A stretch of DNA of 64,000 nt, from the NCBI RefSeq assembly GCF_023053635.1, contig NC_086173.1, forward strand, positions 135,503,197 to 135,567,196. Reading direction: 5' to 3'. Positions within the stretch are counted from its first letter, which is position 1; every line of letters starts with the position of its first letter. The notes below the pieces were generated by a model. That model saw only the letters and a list, made by a program, of their open reading frames with translations. It was not told where the DNA came from and searched no databases. A program made the position numbers and the translations under genes. This document shows, one piece after another, positions 12,513 through 22,683 of this stretch. The DNA is from Elgaria multicarinata webbii. Lineage: Eukaryota; Chordata; Lepidosauria; Squamata; Anguidae.

Positions 12513-12653
12513 GGCCTTAGCTAGACCTAAGGTTTATCCCAGGATCATCCTGGGGTCATACCTGTTCATGTAAACAACACACAGGAAATCCCGGGAGCAG
12601 GCAGGGACGACCCCGGAACGACCCTGGGATAAACCATAGGTCTAGCTAAGGCC
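12513..12653. repeat. palindromic MITE, 141 bp (family D)
   Basis: The ends GGCCTTAGCTAGACC and GGTCTAGCTAAGGCC are perfectly inverted. The inner arms (tttatcccaggatc / gaccctgggataaa) also pair. It sits in the intron just downstream of MCT exon copy 1. Confidence 0.75.
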
Positions 12654-12795
12654 TCACTTTAAATCCCATTATTTTCAATGGGTAGGACTCTGAAGCAAGC
12701 CCTGAAAATTCCAATCACATCATTCCAGTTTAATTTGGAGATGTGTGTCTTCCATTCCTAAAACAAAACCAAGTAGATAATTCTGTTTTACTCAC

Positions 12796-13012
12796 CTCCA
12801 CCATATGTAGCAGCCAACATAATTGAAGACACCCATGCAATCTCACTGTATGATGTGCCAAAGAAATCTTGGATTTCTTTGTAGAAGATTGCTATGCCTT
12901 TGGGGAAAGCATATGAAAATCCAATGGAGATGAATGCTCCAAAAACCACTGCCCATCCCCATCCTCCATCTGGAGGGGTATAGGCTAGGCCTGTGTCTGC
13001 TGAAGGTGGCAT
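12796..13012 (-). CDS. MCT (SLC16A1/SLC16A7-like) first coding exon, copy 1
   Basis: The minus-strand exon runs 13055 to 12796: acceptor TTTTTCAG at its upstream edge, ATG at 13012, and donor GGAG|GTGAGT at its end. It encodes 72 residues plus one base. The protein starts [17 protein letters not shown] and carries the MCT signature DGGWGW (residues 15-20), then TM1 with GFSYAFPK. Its Lys38 aligns with Lys38 of MCT1, known to matter for transport. It ends [15 protein letters not shown], exactly where the first coding exon of mammalian MCT1/MCT2 ends. The family are 12-TM proton/monocarboxylate (lactate, pyruvate, ketone body) symporters of the plasma membrane. Features of MCT1 and MCT2 are mixed, so I give no symbol. 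All motifs are intact, so it is probably functional. Later exons would lie at lower coordinates, and none was recognised in the window. Confidence 0.9.
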
Positions 13013-13055
13013 GTCAAGGCTAAACAATGTCCCTGTAAGCACTTTTCTGGAAACC

Positions 13056-13894
13056 CTGAAAAACAAAGTGCACACCCATAATCAGCTGGTATCACATTCC
13101 CATCAGCTGATACCACATTCTTACACACATTTGCTCCTTCCCTTTCTCATTCATCTCAACCTCCCCATTATGATTTTTAAAACCCAGCAGCTGCTGCAAT
13201 ATAGATCTTTAGGCAATCTTATCTTAAGAAACATTTACTCACCAATGTGTGTCTGGCTGATTTCTGTGGAACTTGGTTCCAAGTATTGAGGGGCTGGGAC
13301 TGCCCCATTATTTCTTTCCACACTATGTTTAGAATTCCCATAATCTGATATCATTATCTTCAAGAAAACGGATGGTTTCTCTATGAATTAATGTGCTACT
13401 CTCACGGTAATATTACTGTTCAAATCTCATGTAAACATTTGAGATTGCATTGTGGTTACAACCTTATAATGGTGATAAACCACCTTCCTCTGAGGTGATA
13501 CAAACCGCTGAGCTCTATAATATGTTAACTCTTATCTACACACTGAAGCTTACAATATGAACATGTCCTTAAAATGCAACACAATATACAGACTACTGCA
13601 GCGTGTGATATGTGGAGCTGTCCATGAAGACTGTTCAGAAACTTCAGCAGGCCCAGAGTACAATTATTAGTCTCCAAACTTGACCAAACAGACTTGACCA
13701 AACAGGGATCAAATCTCTCTGAATATGTTTTGTACAGTTTTGTACTGGTGTTTGTTTTTACATTATATTGTTGTTGGCTTTTTTTGAAAAAGAATGGAAT
13801 AATGTACCTCAAAAACGGTGGTTAGTAGGGTATAATTTTTTTTAAATAAAACAATAAACCAATCCACATTGCACTTGCACTAATGGCAAAATTT
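13056..13894 (-). other. intron upstream of MCT coding exon copy 1
   Basis: Sequence between the coding exon and the putative 5' UTR exon at about 15.69 kb. No exon or named repeat seen in this part. The intron assignment is inferred from the splice acceptor at 13056-13057 (minus strand). Confidence 0.5.
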
Positions 13895-14026
13895 GGGCCA
13901 GATCTACACCCAGCAAAATATGGCACTTTGAAAACAGTTTGAAAACTGTACGTGGAGTGTGTCCTGGGCCCCAACAGTTGTCATTACTGTTATAAACCAT
14001 TTTAAAGCAGTAGTGTAGACCCTGCC
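13895..14026. repeat. palindromic MITE (family C)
   Basis: Same ends and core as 10778-10912 (gggccagatctacacc ... gtagaccctgcc). It lies inside the presumed first intron of the MCT gene. Confidence 0.7.
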
Positions 14027-14702
14027 TTAGTTGATTTGAGTATATTCAGATCACATTTTTGCACCCTATATAAACTATTATGCTTTTACATAGAAGCTTA
14101 GTTCTAGATTTCTGCTGGCAGCTTAATAGCTGGCTGGCTTTTTCTGTATGAGCAGCCAGGTACGAATAGAAATCCCTTTAATTAACTTCAGAGGTGGTTA
14201 TTACTTAAGACACAGAGGTTGTGTTAAAACCAGTTCTGAGTCTCTAGGCAACTGTTCTTGAACAAAGGTGACTAACTAAGGTGAAGATGTAAGGCAGAAC
14301 TCTGATACAATCAGTTCAGTTTTTCCCAAGGCGGCTTCCACTGTTGTTGTTCTTTCATACCCTCATCTATACATTCATGCAAATGTCATGAGAGAAGGAC
14401 CAGATATGATGCACATTGTACTACAAAGTTTACATGTCATGTTCAAACAAACAAAACTGCCTTGCCATAAATAAAACAGATGTATGTTTTCTAACATGGC
14501 AATTAATATGTATCTTATTTATGAACTTTATATACATTTAACTAAAAGATAATATTGGAAAGAGCCATGAAGTTACAGGAATTTTATAAGTCCCAGAGCT
14601 GCCATCATTTGGAAAGACCAATACACAATCACATGTACTCAGAAAATTACAAACCTCCCTTCCCCACAACAAATGCAGATACATGCACAAATATACTGCA
14701 CC
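14027..14702. other. no gene recognised (presumed MCT intron)
   Basis: Unassigned AT-rich sequence. Confidence 0.4.
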
Positions 14703-14800
14703 TGAGGGCTGCAATCCAGTACTCACTTAACTGGGTGTAAGCCCCATTGAACTAAATGGGACTTACGTTTAGAGTAGATACATACAGGGTTGCGCTGTAA
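14703..14800. repeat. dispersed short repeat (family E)
   Basis: Contains the family E core (gtaagccccattgaac...atgggacttac) ending in a gttgcgctgtaa-like tail. The same core occurs near 16.7, 17.1, 18.2, 20.4, 55.5 and 61.4 kb. It is an imperfect palindrome common in reptile DNA. Class not settled. Confidence 0.55.
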
Positions 14801-15394
14801 ACTTACATAAAATACTCTGCACTTTAAGTCTACATGTGAATTACACATATAGCGCATATACAAAATCAATGTGTGTGACCTCCTCTACATTTTAGATTTA
14901 TATTATATAATGTATAGCTTTCACAGATAAAATACCCATACAATCATACTGTGAGTTGTTGCCCATTGTCTGAACTTCAAGTTGCACAAGAAATCACCCT
15001 GACCCACATTGGAAAAACTATCCTTACCTGGTCTAACCCATGATTTTTCAGTGCTGATTTGGCAGGGGTGTGTGTGCAAAAGTGGTGATTCTGTGTAATT
15101 GGGATGGTTGCCCTTAACATCATGTGTGCCTGCTATATAGGACACGGGACGTCCAATTTGCTGTCAAAGACTATCTCGCTGCAGGACTGCTAAACACTCT
15201 AAAAGTCACAGCATGTCAACAAACTTGAAGGTATGGCTGAAGTTTCAGGATTAGAGATTCTTAAATCTGCAGGCAGGCAATAAAACGGGGGGGGGGGGGC
15301 GGTTAAGCAGCCTGTGTGCAGGATTACAACCTCTGTACGTACCAACAAGTGGTACATAGAATGCGGGGTGGGATCCTAGGGGGGGATTCCAACG
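14801..15394. other. no gene recognised (presumed MCT intron)
   Basis: Unassigned, with a 12-base G-run near 15287. Confidence 0.4.
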
Positions 15395-15500
15395 AATGTT
15401 TAGACAGGAGAAAAAGAAGTCCTACAACTCCCAAGCATTCCCAGCCAGCCAGTTGTAGGACTTTTTTCTTTGTAAACATGCATTAGGGTTGCGTCCTAAG
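15395..15500. repeat. palindromic element (family B)
   Basis: The arms aagtcctacaactccca and agccagttgtaggactt form an inverted repeat, followed by the aaacatgcattagggttgc end typical of the family. It abuts the CpG-rich promoter region. Confidence 0.6.
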
Positions 15501-15539
15501 AAGTCTTTCCCCCCTAGTTTTTCGGGATATTCTGGCAGG

Positions 15540-16040
15540 ATACAAATAGCGCGCGCACACAGGCACGCAGTGAGAGGACACGCTGGCAGATGGTAAGCGC
15601 GCGCGCCCATCCCCTCAAACTGTACACGTGTGCGCAGCACGCGAGCGCGCCCTCGACCACAGTAGCTGCTGCAGAGGCGCTCTTACCTTGTGCTCCAAGT
15701 GGCCCGGGCAGTGTGCACTCGGGGCGCCGCGGGATGTGTGCGCGTAGGGAGCCTGGGAGGGGCCAGGGCGTTAAGCAACGGGAGGCGTGTGTGCATGTGG
15801 CGGGGGAGTCCCCACGCTCGGCCTGGCACGTGACGCAGGAGGCACCTCGCCTAGAGGCAAGGGCGCTTTCCTCTCCAGGTCTTTACCTTGCTTGCTCGCC
15901 CCGTCAGCCGGGATTCCACGAGCCCCGCAGACGCAGCATTTACTCCCTGTATTTACATGGGGATTGGGGCATACAGCGCCTGCTGCTTTGTACGCTTTTA
16001 CAGCACGCTGCCCACCCTGCCTGATGGATTATTACGTTCA
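15540..16040 (-). promoter_or_regulatory. CpG-rich putative promoter and 5' UTR exon of MCT copy 1
   Basis: This block stands out from its AT-rich surroundings: many CpG dinucleotides, runs such as gcgcgcgcgc, ggggcgccgcggg and cacgtgacgc, and several GC-box-like cores. On the minus strand CTTGGAGCACAAG|GTAAG gives a consensus donor with the last exon base at 15687. The first downstream acceptor seen for a gene on this strand is that of the MCT coding exon, 2.6 kb away. MCT1/MCT2 genes are known to have a non-coding first exon. Promoter function and the transcription start are inferred. No TATA box was seen in the block. Confidence 0.6.
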
Positions 16041-16059
16041 TAAACCGCCATTTCCACAC

Positions 16060-16215
16060 ACACACACCCCGGGCGATCCTCCTCCTCTCCAATTTATTCT
16101 CACAACAACATTGTGAGGTAGGTTAGGCTGAGAGACAGATTGACTCAAAGTCACCCAGTGAGCTGCATGTCTAAGTGGAGTCTCGGTCTAGCACTAACCA
16201 CTAGACTACACTACA
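16060..16215 (-). mobile_element. tRNA-derived SINE, antisense
   Basis: Read on the minus strand it has the A-box-like stretch gtctagtggttagtgctag, then cagctcactgggtgact, cagcctaacctacctcac and gttgttgtgag, the standard order of a reptile tRNA-derived SINE. Another copy is at 44.5-44.7 kb in the opposite orientation. Confidence 0.7.
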
Positions 16216-16399
16216 CCTTAGTTGGATGCCAAGGAGCAGAAGCTATATATGCTGTTCCAGTGTACCCGGGGATGATGTGATATGGAACAATACCGCCTCC
16301 ATTCAAGCCATACTACACACACAACCTTTAGAAAACGGGCAATAGGACCTCCTCTAAAGATTGTAGTGGCCTGGGAGATTGGGATGGGATGGGATGGGG

Positions 16400-16650
16400 G
16401 ACGGATGTTCCTTGAGGTAACCTGGTCCTCAGTTGAATAGGGCTAATACCAACACCTGAAACCTAGCTTGGTAGCAGACTGGCAATAAGTGTAGAACCTT
16501 TAGCACAAGCATAATATGTGTGTTATAAGGCACCCAGTCAGCAACCCAGCTGCTGCATTCTGCACTAGCTGCAGCTTTCAAACCTGCCCTAAGGGAAGCC
16601 CCACATCGAGTCTATTATAATATTACTGGCCTGACAGCACTGTAGCAGGC
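16400..16650 (-). mobile_element. L2-clade LINE fragment, degraded
   Basis: The phrases cagctgctgcattctgcac, agctgcagctttcaaac and ggaagccccacatcgagtc match the antisense of the L2 reverse-transcriptase 3' region, seen better preserved at 58.9-59.05 kb. No reading frame survives. Confidence 0.5.
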
Positions 16651-16739
16651 AGCAATTACTGAAATAATGTTTGTGAACCTCTTTGAATAGACTCTAAAGT
16701 GCTATTAATTACATAATATGCAATCCACTGTGATATCAT

Positions 16740-17190
16740 GGCTATTGGAATGTCCTTTCAGAAGTAAGTCCTATGGAGTTCAATCACATTTACTCCTAGC
16801 ATTACAGCCTAAAGTACTTATCTAGGGGCTATGGTACGTTCCTATGACAGCCATGTTCCTGTGACAATGAGTTGTTGTACCTCATAACTCAATTTCTAAG
16901 CTTCCTGGTACAGTAGAACATAACAGAATACTTTTTAAAGCCTGCAGTTGTATGCATTCACTTGGAAATTTTTCACATTGAATGAAGTGGGACTTCCTTC
17001 TGAATAAATATGCACAGTATAAGACTGCACATCTGTTGACCATCTGGATGTCAGGAGAAATAACATAGTGAACATGTCAGCAGTGTTCTGAATATTTGCG
17101 GCCCAATACTAAATTTACTTGGAAATAAGTTCAATTTATTTCAATAGAATGTACTTCCAATTAATTATGCTTTGATTGTATCCTAATCCT
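16740..17190. repeat. cluster of family E short repeats
   Basis: Two to three degraded copies of the cagaagtaagtcc...tcaat...acttactcc core occur in succession (16760-16810, 16960-17030, 17100-17190), separated by unassigned sequence. Confidence 0.45.
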
Positions 17191-17451
17191 ATTCACAGGT
17201 TAACCTGATACAAAGGAGCACACAATCCTGTAGCTTTGATATAAAAGAGGTGTACAGTTTTTCTTCTCCGTGTATGTCATATAGAGTGAATAGTTTTTTT
17301 CTAATGCAAATTGCAAACATGGGCCATGTGGCGTCACCAACCTCAGTGATGTCTATTATCAAACCTCTCTTTTGCTGCCACCACCTTATTCTTTATTTTC
17401 TAAAAGAATGAGGGAATTATAAACCTTTTGTGTGTGAGTGTGCATATGTAT

Positions 17452-18085
17452 TGTTTACCTGAAGTAACACAAATGACCGAGCAGATGTGGTTGCTAAACA
17501 ATATAAGAACAAAGTTTATTCATATAGCCAAAGATTTTAAATGACACTTTAAGGTTATTCAACTTTATCCACGCACATCTACTTCCCTCAACCTCCCAGG
17601 GAATACTAACCACCTCCAAACCCTATAATCCCACTTTCCTAATACTATCTTGAAACAAGCCTCTACTAAACCTCACTCACTCCTACCCTCACTAGCTCCT
17701 TAACCCTGCCTCTTCCAACTCTCCCTTTAACTAACTGCCAAAACTATCAAACTGTCCTCTCACTCCCCCTGCTCTCTCTCCATTCAAATCAACCAACTAA
17801 TCAGATGACACCATTCACACTGCTCACTATTCTAACTCCTCCCCCTCCCACTTACTTACCATTTCCTGAAAATTAAAGAATTGGCCACAGCAAATCCAAA
17901 CCTGAACCAAACATTTAAATATCCACGTATAAAGAATAACACCAGTTATCTTTTCGTCGCAGGCAACTAGATCTGGACAGCAAGAGGAAATAACTAAATC
18001 CCCCTAACCACCATGCCAGGGTATTACTCAGATCTCCCCACCTCCGCAGCACCTGCAATTTCCATTAGGAAAAACTTCCCATTGT
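17452..18085 (-). mobile_element. possible solo LTR, fossil
   Basis: A 630-base block with marked strand asymmetry (C/A-rich on the plus strand). Its minus-strand end carries an AATAAA signal followed about 50 bases later by a terminal CA, as in an LTR. No coding interior is attached. Boundaries and family are uncertain. It looks non-functional. Confidence 0.35.
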
Positions 18086-18189
18086 ATGTCAAAGTAAAAC
18101 CATTCAGTAATGTTTTATAAGGGGTCAAAGGAGAGATCTAAGTGGAATATTATGAAATATCAAGTTTCACTCCAATTATCCCTCTTACA

Positions 18190-18320
18190 TTCACAATCCT
18201 ATGTGGATCTGCTCAGGAGTAAGTACAATCCTATACCCAATTTACACAGGAATACACCCCATTTAACTCAATGTGACTTGATTGTGATTCTGAGTATATA
18301 TGTATAAGATTGCACTGTTA
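18190..18320. repeat. dispersed short repeat (family E)
   Basis: cacaatcctatg...gctcaggagtaagt...aacaatgtgactt-type arrangement ending ataagattgcactgtt. An inverted, roughly palindromic copy. Confidence 0.5.
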
Positions 18321-18814
18321 GCATAGAAAATCGATCCTTTTGCTAATAATAATAAAAAGTTTTATGGCATTTTGCTTCGAAAAGTTTCAGTCTATTGTCT
18401 GTTTGGCACCAATGTCTTTTTGGTTACAAACAGATATGTAAAATACATCTGCTAGCACAAGGTAAACCATGAAGTGAACATAACAGTGAGATGTTTCCCT
18501 AGAGGAACTTAAGAAAAATCTTAAGAGTTGTTGTTTTTTCTTTTAATTCAAAGATTCCAAGTATTCTGCCCTGCATAGTAATAATCCATTTTAATGATCT
18601 ATTTTATTGTATACATAACCTTTAAATATACATAACAACTGAGGTCTAATTATTACAAATTATGGTAGTAACATCTGGAAAAGAGCTGCACTAAAAAAAA
18701 CTTCTCAGAGATGCACATAGGGCCACTCTGACCTATAAATACTATTCCATGGGGAAAGATTCAGTGAGGAAATAGATGTCAGAAATTGCTTCTCTGCCAT
18801 GGATTGTAGATTTG
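18321..18814. other. no gene recognised
   Basis: AT-rich, unassigned. Confidence 0.4.
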
Positions 18815-18902
18815 CTGTATGGCCAATGGTCACGCTAGCTAGGAATGATGTGAGTTGTAGTTCAACGTATCTGAAGGAGACCAGGTTGGGAAGGCTGCTT
18901 TA
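18815..18902. repeat. half copy of hAT-like MITE (family F)
   Basis: gccaatggtcacgctagc ... gttgtagttcaacgtatctg ... accaggttgggaaggctgct corresponds to the right half of the complete element at 11233-11368. Confidence 0.55.
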
Positions 18903-19473
18903 CGCTAATCATATTGCATCAGTCCAAGCTAAGTATACGTAGCCTTTGGCCTAATTTCATGCTGCCCTCGGCATAAGTTCAAAAGTTTCCACATGCAATC
19001 AATTCAGACCTCCAGCAAGAGTGGTCTGTACTTTCCAGGGCAGCCCACTGCATGGAAAGAAAGAGGGAGAGAAAGGGGTGGCAGAAAGAGAGGGGCTGTC
19101 TATGAGCTTTATCACACCAGCGTTATACTGTGCAATCACTGCGAATTGCATGCAAAGGACTCCAGAGTTTTTCAGTTTATAATCTGCTTTTATTGTGAAA
19201 TACTCCCATGCATCCTGCTTTAATTGTGCTATAAAAGCAAAAGACTTGCCATATTTTGATACTAGATTTCGAGCGTATCATCCGAGCGGCCACTGGGGAG
19301 CAGGATTTGATATGAATTAAACAAATGCTTACATCTGCGTAAGCTTTAAAGATAAAGACTTCCAAAATTGGCACAGTAATAGATATTAAGGAGAGCTTTA
19401 AGCATACCAAATTTGAATCGGATTGAGTCATCTGTTGATTTTTTATTATTTTTTTACATTCCCCCCCTTAAAC
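18903..19473. other. no gene recognised
   Basis: Unassigned sequence left of a hAT element. Confidence 0.4.
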
Positions 19474-21164
19474 CAGTGGTTCCCAAAGTGGGCGGTACCG
19501 CCCCTTGGGGGCGGTGGGATTGCATAGGGGGGCGTTAAGAGGCAAAGGGATGGCAGTGGGCGTTAAGAGGCAAAGGGGCAGCAGGGGGGCGCTCAAGGTG
19601 GTCTCTCCAGAAGGTCCTAAAACCGCTCCTGCTCAGGAAGGACTTTCTCACTCACGCAGCTGCTCTCTCCTCCTATCTCAAGCCCACAGCAGCTCCACCA
19701 GAAGTAGGGGGTGGGGGAATCGCCCACAGGAGGCAGCAGAGCAGGAAACAGTGGTGAATTCAGCTGCTCTGACCACTCTTCTCTTGCCTAGGAGAGCCCA
19801 GGGCTTCTTTCCTGGTGGAGCCACCACCACCACCCACTTGCTCGCTCACTCCCTCAGCCAGAGCTGCTCCCCTCCTACAAGCTGCCCTGGCAGACCTCTG
19901 ATGATAGTTGCTGCACAAGGTGGGAGCAGCAGCAGGCCTGCGGTGGAGAGGAAGGAGCACGTGGAGGACAGCTGCCGGCCAGCTGGGTGAGGAGCAGGAC
20001 TGCTTGTGCTTCTGCAAGGTATCACCAGGCTCCCTTCCCCCGTCAGGAGTTGCAGATTGGGGCCATCTCCCCTCTGAGCTGCTGCCCTCCTGTCCTAATC
20101 TGCCCGGCAGCTATTGTGAGGCCTTGGGGGAGGGGGATTGGGAAGAGAGAGGTGCTGTGTGTCTGTATGTGTGCTCCCACCCCCCAAAAAATCTGGACTA
20201 CAATAGGATTGGGAGAGAAAAGAAAAGGGGAAGGGAGAGAGAATTGCAATTCCCCCCCCCCCCCCCGTCCTTCCTGGCTAAAGAAGATTCAGCAGCACCT
20301 TTTTCCAGAATGCTTGCTGAAACCATTCCTATCTGCCCTTGCTTATTTCAGGGTGTCCAACCCCCTTTTTTCAAGCATTCTTTTGGTAAACATGGTATGT
20401 GTGTATCTTGTGTCACCATAAAAACACAGCTGCAGCACAATCCGAAGTATGTCTACTCAGAAGTAAGCCCCACTGAGATCAATAGAACTTACTCTGAGGT
20501 AAATGTGCATAAGAATCAGCCTGAAAACGAAGAGAGGGTGAAGAAAAGACAGGAGAAAATGAATTGTAGAAATAGAATAGCAAGGTAACTGTGGGATATT
20601 TAACCATATTTAAAGACAATAAGTACAATAAAATTATTGCCCCTCTACTTCAGTCCCAGCCAGGTTTTCCATAGGAAAACTCTGTACCAGGTGGCAGATA
20701 ATTATTTTAAAATTTTAATTAAAATACATTATCCTTTCCTATAACAAAATGGTGCTTACTCCTAAGTAAGTGTGTTCCACTGAAGAAGGAAATCCTATTT
20801 GATTCCTGTATTCATGCTAGTGTGACATAAGTTAAAGGCACAATTTTATGCATGTTTAGACAGAAAAAGTCCTTCAACGCCTAGAATCCCCTCTAAATGG
20901 GAAGCACCCGCCCCAGGCTTGCCGAGGGAAGGAGGGAAAAGAGAGCGAACGCCTGTTTGCAGCCAGTGTGGCAGGGCACACCAATTGGATTTTGAATAAA
21001 GTATTCAATTAATTGTTACTGTTTTGAATTTTATTGTTATTATCTTCCTTAGTGGGTCGTTGAAAACTGCTATTCTGAATAATGATTTTTATAGGGTAGG
21101 GGGCGCTGGGCATGAGTTTGTGGAACCAAGGGGGCGGTTACCTAAAAAAGTTTGGGAACCACTG
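19474..21164. mobile_element. non-autonomous hAT transposon, 1.69 kb
   Basis: It starts CAGTGGTTCCCAAAGTGGGC and ends TTTGGGAACCACTG, an inverted terminal repeat typical of hAT elements. The flanks CCTTAAAC (19466-19473) and CATTAAAC (21165-21172) form an 8-bp target-site duplication with one mismatch. The interior is GC-rich at the left and has several open frames of up to 226 codons. None shows a hAT dimerisation domain, BED zinc finger or DDE signature, so it is taken as non-autonomous. A family E repeat is embedded at about 20430-20520. Confidence 0.85.
20430..20520. repeat. family E repeat inside the hAT element
   Basis: gcacaatccgaagtatg...tcagaagtaagccccactgag...agaacttactctgaggtaaatgtgcataag. 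A fairly well kept copy, so it is either a later insertion or an inherited interior part. Confidence 0.6.
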
Positions 21165-21189
21165 CATTAAACCCTCTTCCTGGTATGCA

Positions 21190-21530
21190 AAGGATCTTGC
21201 CGCCCGGTAGCAACAACAACGCCGACAGCTTAGCACTGTAGGGATAATTCGAGGGAAACAGGTACGTGGGATGGAGCTATAGATGTCTTCTAAGCTCCGC
21301 AGTGGCTGTGCAGTGGCTGTAAGTCAGTTATACAATGCAGCCGCAGACTCGTAGCCACCGTGGGGCTTTTCATCAAAGCTGCACAGTAAAAAAATCGGGA
21401 ACTTATCCTGACTTTTTTTCTCAACGTGAGGTCACCATGGCCCTTCTGCCATATGACCTTGCTCCAGGGTTGAGCTGAGGGGTGGATGGCAACCCGATTT
21501 GTTGCCAGAAGCCAGGCAGGGTTGTGTTAA
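21190..21530. repeat. unclassified dispersed repeat (family G)
   Basis: Shares the ordered blocks ctgcgtcagttata-like, gtgaggtcaccatgg, ccttctgccat, tgacctt and gttgccagaagcc with 32610-32860. Too similar in order to be chance. Class unknown. Confidence 0.45.
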
Positions 21531-21573
21531 TTAACTTCTCTGATCCTGCATTCATCCCAATTTATATTCAAAA

Positions 21574-21847
21574 CTGCCCATATATGAAGGGAGCTTTAAT
21601 CCATTATTTTGCTGATGCACAGCTGTGCATCTCCAGTTCATAAAAATAGAGATCTGCTGCATCCCCTGACCATTTGCTTTAATGGGGAGAAATTGGGATG
21701 GGGTGCTGTCATAGGGAGAGCACCCCCTATTTCATCCCATTAGAGCAAAGTGTCGGGAAATGCAGCAATCTCTATTTTTATAAACTGGAGATCCCCAGCT
21801 GTGCATCAGCAAAGTAAAGGATAAGAGCTCCCTCCACAAATGGGCAG
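21574..21847. repeat. 274-bp foldback element
   Basis: A near-complete palindrome. The outer arms CTGCCCATATATGAAGGGAGC and GAGCTCCCTCCACAAATGGGCAG pair. The inner arms (gctgatgcacagctgtgcatctccag / ctggagatccccagctgtgcatcagc and aaaaatagagat / atctctattttta) pair almost perfectly, leaving a short loop near 21705. No coding content and no clear target-site duplication. I did not recognise the family. Confidence 0.8.
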
Positions 21848-22509
21848 ATTCTCCCTTCAGATCCTGCGCTGGATAACTTGATATTTTTGCTTCTTCTCAG
21901 AACAGTGGGCATAATGGGGGAAGGGGGTGGGAGCTATTACTTCTTCCCCGATTTGCCCCCCTCCGGGTTTTAAAGACAGCCAGCTATGCCATATAACACT
22001 GAAGGAGCAGAGACGATTTCATCCTACTGCAGAGAATAAGAGCAATGTTCTTTCCTCCCATGCTTGTCAACATGAAGCCAGAGAGAGGCAAAAGGAGAAA
22101 AGGTGTCACCCACTCAATTTTGGCTCCAGCCCTGCCCATTGCTGGTCAGACAATATCCATAAGGGAATGCAGCCCTCTACAGAAAAAAAAAAGTTGCCCA
22201 ACGCTGCTCTGTTTGAAGGGCTGTTCAGTCCAAGTTCAGTTTCAAGATAAAGAACAACAAGAAGGGAGAATAGCAGCAGCCTTGAAGTTTCCTATCAACA
22301 ATTAGCACCTGGGCAGCAGACAAAGCAAGCGCACAGGTCACCACTATGGTGAGCTGTATTGTACTTCTGTTGAAATTATAGTTATTATTTCCAAAATTAC
22401 ATCTCTTTCTATAAATTAGCATGTGCACATTTGATGGCTCTTCTTTTTGGGTGATGCATTTCTACTTTTCGAACTGCCTTGCTAAGAAAGATCTGCATTA
22501 GCAGTTCCA
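21848..22509. other. no gene recognised
   Basis: Unassigned. Two overlapping open frames (21927-22305) have no recognisable content. Confidence 0.4.
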
Positions 22510-22680
22510 GTATTTCCTGAAGAGCCCAAAGCTCAATGGTAGAGCACGTGCTTTGCAATCTCTCTTAACATCTCCACTTAAAATATTTTAACTAGCAAAG
22601 CTGGAGAATATCCCTGCCTACCTGGGTAGCCACTGCTAGTTAGAATAGATAATGGTGGGAGGGAGGGACATATTGTCTAC
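22510..22680 (+). mobile_element. tRNA-derived SINE, degraded
   Basis: Begins with an A-box-like gctcaatggtagagcac and gtgctttgca, followed by a region resembling ...aagctggagaatatccctgcct. The B box is poorly kept. It is the same family as 41634-41790 (+) and 48395-48600 (-). Confidence 0.55.
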
Positions 22681-22683
22681 CTT

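Noticed and set aside
19505-20588. Overlapping open frames of 144-226 codons
   Set aside because: They lie inside a hAT element in GC-rich sequence, are open in several frames at once, and show no transposase or host domain.
22515-22560. Possible tRNA gene (gctcaatggtagagcac)
   Set aside because: No cloverleaf can be completed and the downstream sequence matches the tRNA-derived SINE body.
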